Below are positions 22,187-33,300 of a DNA stretch of 36,342 nucleotides, piece after piece. The stretch lies in NCBI GenBank assembly GCA_001579985.1, contig LRSR01004069.1:1-36342 (forward strand). Reading direction: 5' to 3'. Positions within the stretch are counted from its first letter, which is position 1, and each line of letters begins with the position of its first letter. The stretch is from Hypsibius dujardini. Its lineage: Eukaryota > Tardigrada > Eutardigrada > Parachela > Hypsibiidae. A program made the translations under genes and the position numbers. The notes below the pieces were generated by a model. It did not search any database and was not told where the DNA came from. It worked only from the letters and a program-made list of their open reading frames with translations.

Positions 22187-22828
22187 ATGGACAGAAAATG
22201 CCGTTCTGGAGTTTGCTTCGCCATTTTGTTTCTTGTTGGAGCACTTGGACTATTTATCTCTTTAAGAGATAAATACAGTAAAACTAAAGAAACATGTTAG
22301 TCACGCTTGATTATAAGTTATGCAAAGTTATTAGTGTTCGGGGCTTATTACAGATTTGCAGTACACGCAGGATAACCCAATAACCACCGAAACCAAAGTA
22401 AGTTGAATAGGCCTTACATGCAATTACTAATCACTAACATATTTCAAAGTGCCTTTTTTGGCGATGAAAAGAGGCACTCAATCTCTGTATAACACTGGTC
22501 ACTGGTTTTTTAGCTCACTTTGCAGTTGAAACGAGCACAACAACTGGCTCTTCAAGAGGCTGCTTACAAGCACATCGAACAAGCGGCAAACATCGGCCGC
22601 CAACCCTCGCTTCTAAATACTAAACGAGAGCAATGCATAGTGGGTGCAAACGAAGGGGACACCTGCGTGGGAATGGTTTTTGGATATGGTATATATAATG
22701 TCAGTCGACTGATTTCGATGAACAAAGGATTGAAATGCGATCCTCCTGGTATTCTCCCAACGGGAGCTACAATCATAATCCGCAACGATCAGGACTGCGG
22801 GACAAATTGCACTCCGACACTATGCTGA
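22187..22828 (+). CDS. Membrane-anchored LysM-domain protein (three exons)
   Basis: Exons are 22187-22295, 22354-22397 and 22514-22828. They are joined by GT-AG introns of 58 and 116 bp (donors GTTAGT and GTAAGT; acceptors TTATTACAG and GTTTTTTAG) whose phases (1 and 0) close exactly, giving 155 residues. ATG 22187 follows an in-frame TAG at 22172. Residues 1-8 are basic and 9-26 are a hydrophobic helix (VCFAILFLVGALGLFISL), a signal anchor or signal peptide. Residues about 50-80 are a Gln/Ala/Lys-rich helical stalk. Residues 92-140 form a LysM domain, with GDTC at 99-102, YGI, an N-x-G-x-x-C core, GILPTGATIII and closing polar residues. Cysteines at 92, 102, 126, 146, 150 and 155 could form three disulphides. 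LysM folds bind chitin or peptidoglycan-type glycans, so an extracellular or luminal glycan-binding role is inferred. The domain assignment is firm; the ligand is unknown. Confidence 0.82.
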
Positions 22829-22859
22829 ATATCAACATGGTTTTTTATTGCATTAATTA

Positions 22860-22865
22860 AATAAA
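22860..22865 (+). other. Poly(A) signal AATAAA of the LysM gene
   Basis: A canonical AATAAA lies 32 bases after the stop codon of the LysM gene, in the right place to direct 3'-end cleavage. This implies a very short 3' untranslated region. Confidence 0.6.
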
Positions 22866-23540
22866 GATATTTATACAGATTAAGTTTCGATGAAAAATGT
22901 TATATGTGAACATTAAAACGTTTTTCTCATTACCATTATTCACACCCCGTGCGAGCGTTGTAGACGCTAACCAGCATGATAATTTCAGCAACTGAAAAGA
23001 GGTAATGCTGGAAATTGGCAGTGCCTGATGGAAAGTCCGGCCGACCGGGTCGTTCCTACTCCGCGTTTGGCAAAAACGATCTTGTACAACATTTGCATAA
23101 GACCTAGCTTTCACCCAGTATGGGAAAACAAAAACATTGTAGCTCTTTACACATTATAGACCAATGCACCCTACAATATTAAACTATATTTTTTCGTCAG
23201 CAGTGGTTACATGTAGTGTCTGAATTATATTTTTAGGTTCGAATTGGAGTATATACGTGATATAGAAGGTACAGATGATAGGAAATAGCATTCAAAGAAT
23301 TAGATCAGTATTCGAGATCTCCGCATCGTCCCCGTTGTTTTCTGACTTATCGATATTAATTTTTTCATACCAACGACATTATCTGACTAGCTAGCGTAAG
23401 TCGATTATCTCGTATCAGTTTAGCTCTCTTAATAAGCGCAATGAATTACCCTTCAAGCGCCAAATTCAGTCGGCCAGCTAAGTTGGTCCAGTCGACTCAG
23501 CAATACGTCAGCTGGTCACTCGATTCATCGCCTAAATCTC
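22866..23540. other. No gene seen
   Basis: AT-rich spacer between the LysM gene and the inverted-repeat region. The minus-strand frame at 22857-23114 has no recognisable product. Confidence 0.5.
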
Positions 23541-24792
23541 AAGGGGTCGGAACGGGATATCACACCCCAATTTCTCTGATTTTTTTTGCAATTAATAAAC
23601 TTGATGAACATTTTATAAAAATATTTCAGCGGCCCTCGAGGTCTGGTATCGGCAGGAACAAAATCAAAAGCTTCCAGATCTCCCTAACGGATTTACCATA
23701 CAATTAGACAACTGAATGATTGATTTACTCTAACGTAAAGTTTTGTTTTATTTTTTACACCCTTACCTGTGTTTAACAAAAGCAAATTTTTTAACATAAA
23801 TACAACGCCCCAACATATTATTTTAAAAATTATAATAAGATTGTAGAGCACACTGATTAGCAGAAGAAATTTAAAAACCGACCTCGAAGACTATGTCTAC
23901 CTCACACGACGAATCAAATGCAACACGCTACCGCCGAATGTTGCACCGTGATGGACACAAACTCCTTTTCTGAAACCTGGTTACAGCAACCGACTAGCTG
24001 AATAGAGATGGCCAAACAAAACTTAATACACTTTTTAGTGGACTAAAAATAAATAAACAATATTTAAACTCAAAACAGACAGATTAATTTTAATTGAATT
24101 TACTGGAAAACTTTGGGATTTCGATCTCAAGATGACTTGTTTTTCTCACAATACTTGTCCATATATTAAGATTTTACATTGGGGTCTCGAGATCGCAATC
24201 GCCTCCGCCGTTGCAGCAAAAAAAGAAGAAAAATTCCTGAAAAAACGGTGCTATGGCGCTGAAGTTGATTGGTTGGTCATCAACGTTTCCAAATTTTCAA
24301 TTTTTTAATCCCAACCATAGTCTTTTAAAAACATAGTTTATTGGAAAACGTTTGATTCCAAGATTTTTACATTCATCCACTTCAAATTTAATTTGAAATC
24401 GATTGACATCAGCAGAATCTTTTTCGGATGCCAGGGGGTGGACTATGGGTCATTTTCGCAACATATTTCGAAAGCTCAGATAGAAACTAGCCCTTAACTC
24501 CATCCCCTGGCATCCAAAAACGATTCTGCTGATGTCAATCGATTTCAGCTCGAATTTCCAGTGGGCGGGTGTCAAAAATCTTGAGATCAAGCGTTTTTCA
24601 AAAGACGATTTTTTTACTGTGTTGGGATGTATGGTTAATAAGTTCGGGAGATCTGGAAGCTTTCGATTTTGTTCCTGCTGATACCAGATCTCGAGGGCCG
24701 CTGAAATAATTTTTTTAAATAATCATATTGAGTCCATTAATTGCAAAACAAATTCAGGGAAACCGGGGTGGGATATCCCGTTCCGACCCTTT
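23541..24792. mobile_element. Foldback-like element with long diverged inverted arms
   Basis: The segment 23541-23701 recurs as its reverse complement at 24630-24792. Shared blocks include GGGTCGGAACGGGATATC, CAGCGGCCCTCGAG, AGGAACAAAATC and AAGCTTCCAGATCTCCC. The arms are about 160 bp each and clearly diverged. The roughly 930-bp interior codes for nothing recognisable and contains a second, tighter hairpin (24341-24600) next to the right arm. Part of the sequence TGGAAAAC...TCAAGAT also appears a third time near 24102-24133. No target duplication could be assigned, so the class is uncertain. Confidence 0.6.
24341..24600. repeat. Imperfect 102-bp inverted repeat with 55-bp loop
   Basis: The arm 24341-24443 pairs with 24499-24600. 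The core is a perfect 25-bp match, 24395-24419 against 24522-24546, centred on ATCGATTGACATCAGCAG. It could form a long hairpin or give a hairpin transcript. Confidence 0.75.
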
Positions 24793-26672
24793 GTCAGGCG
24801 GTTCAATCGATTCAACACTGAGTTAATTCGGTTCAGAGGATTTGTCACTTAGTTCAGTTGGTTCAGTTGATGCATGGCTCACTCCGTCCAGTGGATTCAA
24901 TGATTACTTTACTCGGTTTCAGACCATTCATCGATCGGTCAATAGTTTAATCAAGTCAGTCAATCAATCCAGCTACTATTGGCTGTGACTTCCGTAAAGC
25001 GACCTACGACCCGTAGGGACTGTTGTCCAAAAATTGTCTTTTTAGAACAGCCGTTTTATTGCACAAAATCATATGAACATCTAATGCAAATAAAATGGAA
25101 TTGGCAAAGTGCCTTCCACTTCCAAACAATCAGACTAGATAAAAAACCCTAAAAATATAATACTTGAGATTTGACTTTTCCTTTAAAAACGGATTTTACA
25201 ATCTTGAGAAGCTGGAACGCGAGTCTTGCATAGGTTTTGCATTAGAAGTTATGGGATACGTGAAAATTGTATTTTTGAACTTGAAGTGTCATTTTTGCAA
25301 TATTGGTGACTTTTTCGTCATCACAATGGGAACTCCCACGAAAAAGGGTTTTCCCTAAAAATTTTTGTCTCGACTACCGCCACACGATTATCCCGATTGT
25401 GTTGACGTCGAAAACTGCTAAACATTCTGGAAAAGAATCGACAAATTCAAGGAGAAGAACACTAATTCCAGTCGGCCCAAAAATAATTGAGAACTCGAAA
25501 GTCTGGAATACATCTGAGACTATAAAAAGCCCCTGTCGTGTTTAAACGCACATTAAAATAAAAAATTTAATTTTGGCATCTGTGAACGAGATCTTTCCTA
25601 TTTCTAACAAATAAACGTTCATCCGCATTGATCAGCGCACGCGCCTTGATCTACTTTTAAATGTGTTTAGAAATGAAGGCACGACCCGGTAGTAATTAGT
25701 TAATGGTGCATACGCTCGGTGTGGCGTGATTTGAAATAGGTAGATATAAAGTCTAGCACATAATCTGTGAAAAGGATCAAAGTTTGTCACGCGTGATCCT
25801 AATGCCGTGATACATTTTGATGATTGAGCCCACCGACAGCCCAAAAAAATTTGCTTGGCCTTGCCGCTATCGACAAATTTGTTTCATATTACTACGCATG
25901 TTACTTTTCTAAGCACACTCTATCTTAGTCTTTAAAAAACCAAAAAAATCCTGAGGACGTTTTTCTGGAATATCAACCAAAGACTGATTTATACTTCTAT
26001 AGGAGACCTTTATTGTAAATTTTTGTGACGTCACACGTCCGATTAGCCAACTCATGACTCGACTGAGTGCTTTACAAATTGTCTATATACACAAGAATAG
26101 GATTGATCCTATTTTTGTTGTATACATAACGCTTGTAAAGTGACCGGAGAGCACATGGTTACCGCATAAACAACTGCGCGTATTATGTCACGATGACGCA
26201 CGTTCACCTTGCAATCCAGTAATAAACCAGAATTAATTGCGCGCACACTATGCAATGCACCCTAAAGGCGTCTGTTCCCATATCACACTTAGTGGTACTA
26301 TTTTCCCTTGTAAACATCCAGAGCATTTCCAATGCGCTCTGAAGACTTCTCTCTGCTTGTATTAACTACTTCCCAAGCTGAAATACATAACCAAATTCAG
26401 AGTGCATAATTTCTCTGCGAGTGCAACAAAGCCCAGAGGAGAAATCATAAGAACATCTGTAATATGAAGGGCTTTCCAATCATCGGCACACTCGTTGAAA
26501 AGCTGCTAGTTACAGTAGTCTGTAATGATTTGATAATAAAGTTGAACGCATAGCAAAAAAATTCCATTCGTGTATTCTAGTGGAGTTAATTAGTCTCGCA
26601 CCAGATTTAATGCAGTTTTTTCCATTACCCGTCTAAAGAGTCACAATAACATAATCTCATTGTTCACAAATT
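24793..26672. other. No gene seen; degenerate GGTTCAGTTG array at 24795-24975
   Basis: The first 180 bases carry variants of GGTTCAGTTGGTTCAG, the complement of the array at 5090-5345. The rest, including the 5' flank of the HtrL-like gene, shows no exon or repeat that I can support. I found no clear TATA box at a sensible distance from 26673. Confidence 0.45.
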
Positions 26673-27719
26673 ATGTGGTTCAGAAATCGCTTAATTTTAC
26701 GATATTTGATTATTCTTTTCTGGGTGTGCTTCTTACTATTACACTTAAATCTACTAACGTTGCCGGATAAAACTATTCATTTGCTTCCAATTTTCAACTC
26801 GTTTCGGACCGTTGTCAGTTCCGCTGTCAGTCGGCTAGAACGTCCTGTAACAGTTGTAACTGCCTATTTCAAAATACCTTCCAAACAAACAGACGAAATC
26901 TATCGTGAATGGATGGCCAACTTTCTTCCTATTATACCGTGTCACTTGTATATCGTTACCGATTCAGAGTCGGCGTCGGAAGTGGAAAGACTTAGAGCGG
27001 ACTTTCCTAACGAAACAAAAGTAATTGTGAAATCGTTTTCGGACTTAATTGAAGCGAAAAGGTGAAAAAACAAATTAGCTAATTGATTCACGACCACGCC
27101 TGCTTACTTCTGCATTTCTCGGCCTTTCAGAATGACGATGTGGGTCGAGCAAACTCAACTCGATCATGAAAAACATCACACGCCGGAGTTGTATGTGATT
27201 TGGAACGAAAAAGTTCATCTGCTGATGGAAGCAATTGAGGAGAATCCTTTCGATTCAGACTACTTCTTGTGGACCGATATTGGTTGTTTTCGTGATGCGG
27301 AACGAGCTGAAAAGTTAACTTCCTATCCGGACACATACACAACTTCGTCACTGTTGGGAACGAACAACGTCTTCTTCCTGCAGGTTGGAAATTTCCGTCA
27401 GGAACATCAAATAATTGGCGAGAACGGATTGCCGATCAACCACTTTCAATACGATGTTTGCCTAGGCGGAGGGGTGTTCGGTGGTCATGCAAATGCCGTA
27501 CGACAGTACAGCCAGCAGTACTACAAAACGATGGATCTCATGCAGTCAAATGGAATATTTATTGGAAAGGATCAGAATGTTATGTCCACGGTCGCAGTTT
27601 TGTATCCAAATTTGGTGAAGCTCGTTAAACCACAGTATTATCTCGATGGTGCCGATCCCTGGTTTTACTCACTACATTATTTCTCAAAGCGAACTATAAA
27701 TGAAACTATCCCAGGTTAA
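26673..27719 (+). CDS. HtrL/YibB-family protein, type II membrane form (two exons)
   Basis: Exons 26673-27061 and 27131-27719 are joined by a 69-bp phase-2 GT-AG intron (GTGAAA...CCTTTCAG), giving 325 residues. Residues about 8-28 are a hydrophobic signal anchor (RYLIILFWVCFLLLHLNLL), so the rest would face the Golgi/ER lumen. The body matches the HtrL_YibB family (named after the E. coli gene in the LPS-core region). VTVVTAYFKIP opens the domain near residue 60. FLWTDIGCFRD carries a W-x-D acid (Asp179) in the position of a nucleotide-sugar/metal-binding acid. Next come the Gly-rich CLGGGVFGG (240-248) and GKDQNVM (275-281), both typical of the family. A glycosyltransferase-like role is inferred; the substrate is unknown. 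Two N-glycosylation sequons (NET) are present. Both exons are intact, and I see no canonical AATAAA in the next 150 bp. Confidence 0.85.
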
Positions 27720-28038
27720 AGTGTTGTTATGTGATTAACAAACCTTGGTTGCAACGGAACAACCACTTTCGTACCTAGCCTTGTTTTTACTAGTTAAGAA
27801 GTATGGCTACACATACCTAGCTAGCAAATAATTGAGATGCTAAAATAGGACAAATCACAGATCCCAAATCCATATTTTGCGGCGCAAAATACGCCAGGTC
27901 TTCCGAACTATGAATACCGACATATACCGGGTGCTGATAAAACTTGCAGCGGCTTTGATTTAAAAAGCTCGCCTTTTTACGTATTTGCTAGGGACTGACT
28001 GAAAACCATATGTGCTTTTAAGTGTCCTATACACCGAA

Positions 28039-28272
28039 TTATTTCATCCTGAGCCATGGGTCTTCTTGAGTCGGTGCAAAATAAATTTTAGTCTTCGCTG
28101 ATTTTAGGTACGTACTCTTAGCTATGATGTACACTAATGCTGTTCCAGATTTGCCGTCTTGGCAAACCGTATTGCGAGATAGGGTTTTCCAAACAAAAAG
28201 TGAGACACCGGTATAGTTCGAAACCCACTCCGTCTCAAATTTGTATCCTGCCATATATTTTCCCATAACCAT
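28039..28272 (-). CDS. Hypothetical 77-residue frame, unrecognised
   Basis: The frame runs from ATG 28272 to TAA 28041-28039, with an in-frame TAA 18 bases upstream. Codon use is even and the product is mixed polar with a Trp-Val-Ser-Asn-Tyr-Thr-Gly segment, one N-glycosylation sequon (NYT) and a Lys/Ser/Thr-rich C-terminus. It looks more coding than most frames nearby but has no domain that I know, no signal peptide and no clear partner exon. It could be a terminal exon or a transposon remnant. Confidence 0.22.
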   Translation of the reverse strand: MVMGKYMAGYKFETEWVSNYTGVSLFVWKTLSRNTVCQDGKSGTALVYIIAKSTYLKSAKTKIYFAPTQEDPWLRMK

Positions 28273-28879
28273 AACTCGAATCTTTTACTTGTCTCAAATT
28301 TCTATGGGTAGAGCTGAATTCGTTTTGGGTTACGTCACGTTAATTAATCCTGGCTGTACCTCTGTTACCACCCAACGGAGGTGGTTTTCGTAGTATTTTT
28401 TTAGTGTTCGTATTGAGACCGGCAGCCGACTGCTTGCTCAAAATGTTTAGACTAAATTTTTTTGGGAAGGCGAATAAAAAGGAAACTCAAACGTTTTCGA
28501 CGCTTACTTTATCTAAAAAATGAACATCAACGTCAAAATAAAGCATTTGCAAAGCAGTGCTTTTATATGGAACTGCTTGGTTTTTTATTGTGTGCTGGCT
28601 CGGGCATTTTCTGAAAACGACAAATTTCTAGTTAAAAACATTTTCAGTCGCACTACAAACTGACTGTGAACTAAAGGAGTGAAAGATCAATTTTTTTACA
28701 GTTCTATAAGAAAATAATCATATACAACTTCCATAGCCTCGTAAAAGGAAATATGCCAGCTTTGTTCCACGTCAGTTCAGTGGATTGGTGGATTAGTTTT
28801 AAGAAAACGCATCAGCTAATTAGTTACGGTAAGACAGGGTTTAATTTGAAACATAAGTTTTAATCAAAACTCAAGCGTT

Positions 28880-29002
28880 ACGGTTTGGTACGGTTACTGC
28901 GTGCCGTATCGAAACCTCGTTACGCGTAGTGTAATGAGGTTCGAAACTCTGGGTATCTTATATCCGAACCGTACTACAGTTATAATTACCGTACGGTTCG
29001 TT
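28880..29002. repeat. Small palindromic repeat, possible MITE
   Basis: An inner hairpin pairs TCGAAACCTCGTTAC (28909-28923) with GTAATGAGGTTCGAA (28931-28945) apart from small mismatches. Outer arms carry GGTTTGGTACGGTTA and GAACCGTAC/ACCGTACGGTTCG. The CCGTA/TACGG motif occurs six times. No target duplication was seen. Confidence 0.4.
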
Positions 29003-29935
29003 AAGTTTCAGATACGGACTTGAAATGTACCTTAAGAGACGGTGCAAACGTGCATAACCTCGCCATTTCTTGCCATTTCTGACCCAAAAAGGGACAAAAA
29101 CGAGTCTGGAGCGCATTCCAGCCAGAACAAAAATGCTAAGCCTCTCTCGCTCTCGCTCTTGCTTGCGCGAACGCGGCTACTCTTCTCTGACTGAGAAGAA
29201 AACTGAGAGACTGACTTTTCAAATGCGAAAATCATTTTTACAGACTTACGATTCACGAGCTGTTTGTGTATTATATTTTGTTGAAACAACTTAAAAAAAT
29301 GGTTTTTGACACTCGTAAGACCATATAGAAACAGTTACAATACAAAAAATATGTTTTGATTTTTTAATATGATTTTGCTTTTATATGGCTTGGTAAATGC
29401 TACCTTGATTATTTTTTATATAGTCTTTAACAACTTTTTGCTGTTTTGAAATAGACAAAAACGTGTTTTCAGGAAAAGTGTTATTGAAGTGGCTCAACTT
29501 CAAGCTAAAAAAACAATAAAAGAAACCTATGTACGCGCTTTTAGTTGGTGCCACTATATTATGTCATTCTATCTTCACATCCAGTCATTAATGAGAATAA
29601 ACAAAGTAATACATGAGTGAATTTAATTGAGTTCTGTGGAGGGCTGTTCGATTTTAAACTTCACCTTAAGAACCCAATTTTAGAGTAGTTAGACTTGAAT
29701 AAGCCATTTTAGATCTCTTGATTGAGCGTCCTTGACGGCATCTAATTGATAACCTAACATGGGTATTAAAAATGCATTATCTATGTATAGGTCATTGGTT
29801 CGGCGAGTTACATTCCCGAAAGTATGACATCTGATGCCAAGTGCAGCTGTCGAAACAGAAATTAATATATGCCCACTTGATGGACAGGAAGAAACATGCT
29901 AGAATTAGAAAGTTTTATCACCGAATAGAAAAAAT

Positions 29936-32930
29936 CTATGAACATTTACGAGCACAGCAAAACGAATTACTCAAAGGTTTTTTGTACACGAGTCCCCATG
30001 CCGGGGAAAATCGATCATGGTCATATTTGTTGCATATCCAGTTCATAAGAAGTTCCATCATCTGCTGCTTAGATTTCAAGCCGAAGTGAACACCGTCGAG
30101 GCCGTCAGCAAGTTGACGGCTAGCAATGTACAGGGAATCCCAGTAAATAATCCTTCTTCCCGAATTCGAGGCAAGGATCTCCTTTACAGCATTGTTATAT
30201 GGTATCAGAGTGCCGCTTTTCAACCCTACTTTAAAAAAAGGATCTTTCGGACGATTGATGGTACTTTCATTAAGAATCGACTGAGGAATCCATATTATCT
30301 CCGTTGAAAGAGGTAATCGTTCCAGAAGCAACAGCAGCGCCTGAAAAGAGCTGAAAAATATTCAGTGATTAGTGCTGAAAAACATTGAAAAAGAAAAAAG
30401 CATTCCGGCCAAATAGCAATGTCTACATTTCTGTCTGTATGGACAAAATATATTTTAGTTGTTCGTTTTATTGTCATTAGTTCTTTTATCTTTTGGAATT
30501 TGAAATGGGATAACTTTGACCGTAGAGCAGGAAGCCAGCAAAACTTTAATTTTCAAAACATGGAGAAAAAGGGCAAAAATTTCTGAAATGTGAGTCCTCA
30601 GCGCGAGGAACAACTATATGAGCTCATGTCCTACTGCAAATCGAATTCCATTGGTTTAGGATGTATGAAAATAATTTTTTATGAGCACAGAAAAAGTATT
30701 TTCAGCCGTACATATAGACCAAATTATGTGTTTCTGTATTTTAATTGTGTATTTTGTGTATTTTTATGCGACAAACTTGTGTATTTGTGTAGTCTATGTA
30801 TAATTTCAACCTTTCTCAATTCAGATGTGTCTGGTAAGTGAGAAATGACAAAGTACACGGAATCGAAAACTGGCTATGATAGATTCTCCTGGAAATTTTT
30901 CTTGGCAAATACGGAATACATTGGCGATTGAATTTGACCTTGCGGGAATGGCAAGCTTGTTGGAGGGGTGATAAAAAAGTTAGCAATAGCTTAAGCAATT
31001 TTTTCTGAGGCATTCTGGACTCGATGGGGAGGAAGTAGCAACGGCCTTGTCGGCCCACCAGTCGATCCACCAAAGTAAAATAGAAGATGCTGGAAGATCT
31101 ATTAGCCTTGCGATTTCTTTATCGGGTTAATGCTTGGTAACCAACTTTTCCCCATGCATTACCAGCAACATGTTGGTTGTGGTAATACCGATTTGAAATA
31201 GGCATGTGGTGAATACTAGAGGACAACTTATCCCATTTTTGAATGAAGTTATTTCTTGTTGATACATTTTAGCCTTTCAAATCAAACCTTCAGAAACATA
31301 TCATGGAAGAATACAACAGCAGTGAAACAGTTGTGGGAATTAGACTTTACTAAAAACTAAATTCAGGATGAAAATGCATGACCAAAAGTAATATAAGTAA
31401 AGAGCAGGCGCAACTACGTTTTTAAGTGGGAAGTCGAAACATCTGAAATCTAGAGTTTCCGACCTGTCACTCGTCGCTGACTTGCTAGGAGGCACAAGAG
31501 TGGGAAGTCTCGAGTCGGTGGGTTTTGAATGCATATTTAAACTGAAAGATTTTTAGTTTCCCCAAACAAAAATTAAATAGATATCAGTAGTGAAATTCAT
31601 ATAATCTGAAACGGTATGAACAGATTCACAAAGTACTTTTTCAGTTTGAAGAATCTTTTTTATCTTAATGCCCACAAATGGGTTGCACCAGTATTTAGCT
31701 TATTTAAAATATATATCCTAAATTTTGAAATTCTGGTTCGAAAAACATGAGCTGGAAGGTATTAAATCAGAGAAAATAACTGCAAAAACCAAACCCCAGC
31801 CTTGTTTTACGCTAGATATGCTAAGAAACATCTTAAGTGTTTTATGTTTAGAGCCAAATTATCCGCAATTTTCCTTTTTCGGAACGAAGATTTGCTGTTT
31901 TAAGGCATAGACCTGATTTTTCTGAATACAATCTTCATGGACGGCAAAATTTAAAATCGTTTTTACAATAAACTGAAATAGTTTTAAGCGAAAGCAATTC
32001 TCATCAGGTGCGATTCAGGCGCCTTAGCGTCACTTGGTGGCTGTTAGCAGGTGGGAAGTGGGGCTTACTGTTCAACCAGTTCAGTCCGGCTTGCCACTTC
32101 CCACCTCCGACTTGTGAAGTTGCGCCTGCTCTCTCATGTTTTAATGTTGTCACTGTTGAAACATCAGGATTTAAGGGACTTTCTTACCTTTTATATTCTA
32201 GAACACATTCAGACTCCGTTCGGTTGAATCTCGAGCAATCTCTTGCGTTCCATATACCCGAGCCAAGGATCAAGATATCAGGTAGCCAACAAGTCATGCC
32301 TATAATCCGGGTCAGAAATTGTATCAAAGAATCCTGACCAAGGTCAATAAAGGGGGACCATTCAAAATGAACATTAACGCTCGCAGATGGGAAAAAGTCG
32401 GCCCGAAAATCGTGCCTCCGATACCAATCCTCATTCACAATAAGCGAGGGGTTGGCAACCATGTCGCTGTCGTTTCCAGTTATTTGATGAATGAATTCGT
32501 CCCTCAGTTGCCTTATCCTGGAGTCTCCCGCAAACGCGACTATGGGAACTTTGTCCTTCTTCTCGGCAATATCCATCATGCACTGGACGTTTTCGCTGAA
32601 ACGAGTTGTTACAATACCATTTGTTAATGTCCTGATACCAAACACATTTTTCGATACTTACTGCAAAGTTCGGTGACGCAAAGTGCATCCATCTGGTTCC
32701 CACAGTAAATGTGATGAGTTCGTTTGCTGTCGATATTTGCCTCCGGTAGAAAGAATACTACACGTGTAAGATGAACAATCTGAACCAGGTCTCTTCGCTG
32801 TGAGGTAGTAAAGGAAAAATTGCCAGATCAAAACGGCTAAAAGAATAAACCCAAAAATTCTCGTAATAGACCACCCCATTCTGATACGGGATCGTCTGAC
32901 GTGAAAAAGTAACTCCATGGCTTGAAACAT
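29936..32930 (-). CDS. CASD1-like SGNH/PC-esterase domain protein, type II membrane (three exons)
   Basis: On the minus strand the exons are 32930-32662, 32595-32188 and 30350-29936, with GT-AG introns of 66 and 1,837 bp (donors GTAAGT and GTAAGA; acceptors CGTTTCAG and TTTTTCAG). Both introns are phase 2 and close exactly, giving 363 residues. ATG 32930 is the first ATG in frame. Residues 25-43 are a signal anchor (IFGFILLAVLIWQFFLYYL). The luminal part matches the catalytic domain of CASD1 (sialate O-acetyltransferase) and related PC-esterases: WEPDGCTLR near 77, FAGDSRIRQL with nucleophile Ser115, and LADGLDGVH with Asp311 and His314 forming the rest of the triad. Full CASD1 continues into a multi-pass acyltransferase region. 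Here the protein stops 49 residues after the His, and no further exon is visible. It is therefore either a stand-alone esterase/acetyltransferase relative or an early-ending model. A candidate donor (TTTGA|GTAATT) lies 29 bases before the stop. Substrate unknown. Confidence 0.82.
31401..32132. mobile_element. MITE-like insertion in the large intron of the CASD1-like gene
   Basis: AGAGCAGGCGCAACT at 31401-31415 is exactly repeated as its reverse complement AGTTGCGCCTGCTCT at 32118-32132. Just inside each end lies GTGGGAAGT or its complement. The 732-bp interior is AT-rich and non-coding. The right end lies only 55 bp from the splice donor at 32187. No target duplication is evident, so the superfamily is open. 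Confidence 0.6.
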
Positions 32931-33300
32931 TCTTTTCGTAAAATTGAGATAAATTAGCTGCACAAGTCACTGCAACGGCAATCGTATGATACTAGTTGTT
33001 GATGAAAAGTTACTAGCAATCGATGCAATCGAGGTTGAAATCAAGTAGCGCTACAATCAAAATATTTCAGGAATATTTCCTAGAGGAATATTAGGGCTGC
33101 TCAGCGGTGCCATCCAATTACACGCTTCGGTTACACTCCGTTGCCACACTGAAAACGGTGGCACCTATGCACAGACAAATTCTTCTTCTGAAGCTCTTTA
33201 AAATCAACTGAGATCAATGAATTCTATTTTTCGATGTCAAGGGGCGGAGCTGTGAGAAACTTTCAAGGCAGACGGATATTTTCCGATATAAATTCCAGAA

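Larger units (their letters stand above)
27720..29935. other. Intergenic between the HtrL-like and CASD1-like genes; no firm gene
   Basis: Contains one weak minus-strand candidate (28039-28272) and a small palindromic repeat (28880-29002). The two flanking genes converge here (plus and minus strands). No AATAAA could be assigned confidently to either. Confidence 0.45.

Noticed and set aside
28911-28950. tRNA-like GAGGTTCGAAACTC
   Set aside because: It resembles a T-arm, but the flanks form a plain palindrome and no acceptor, D or anticodon arms can be drawn.
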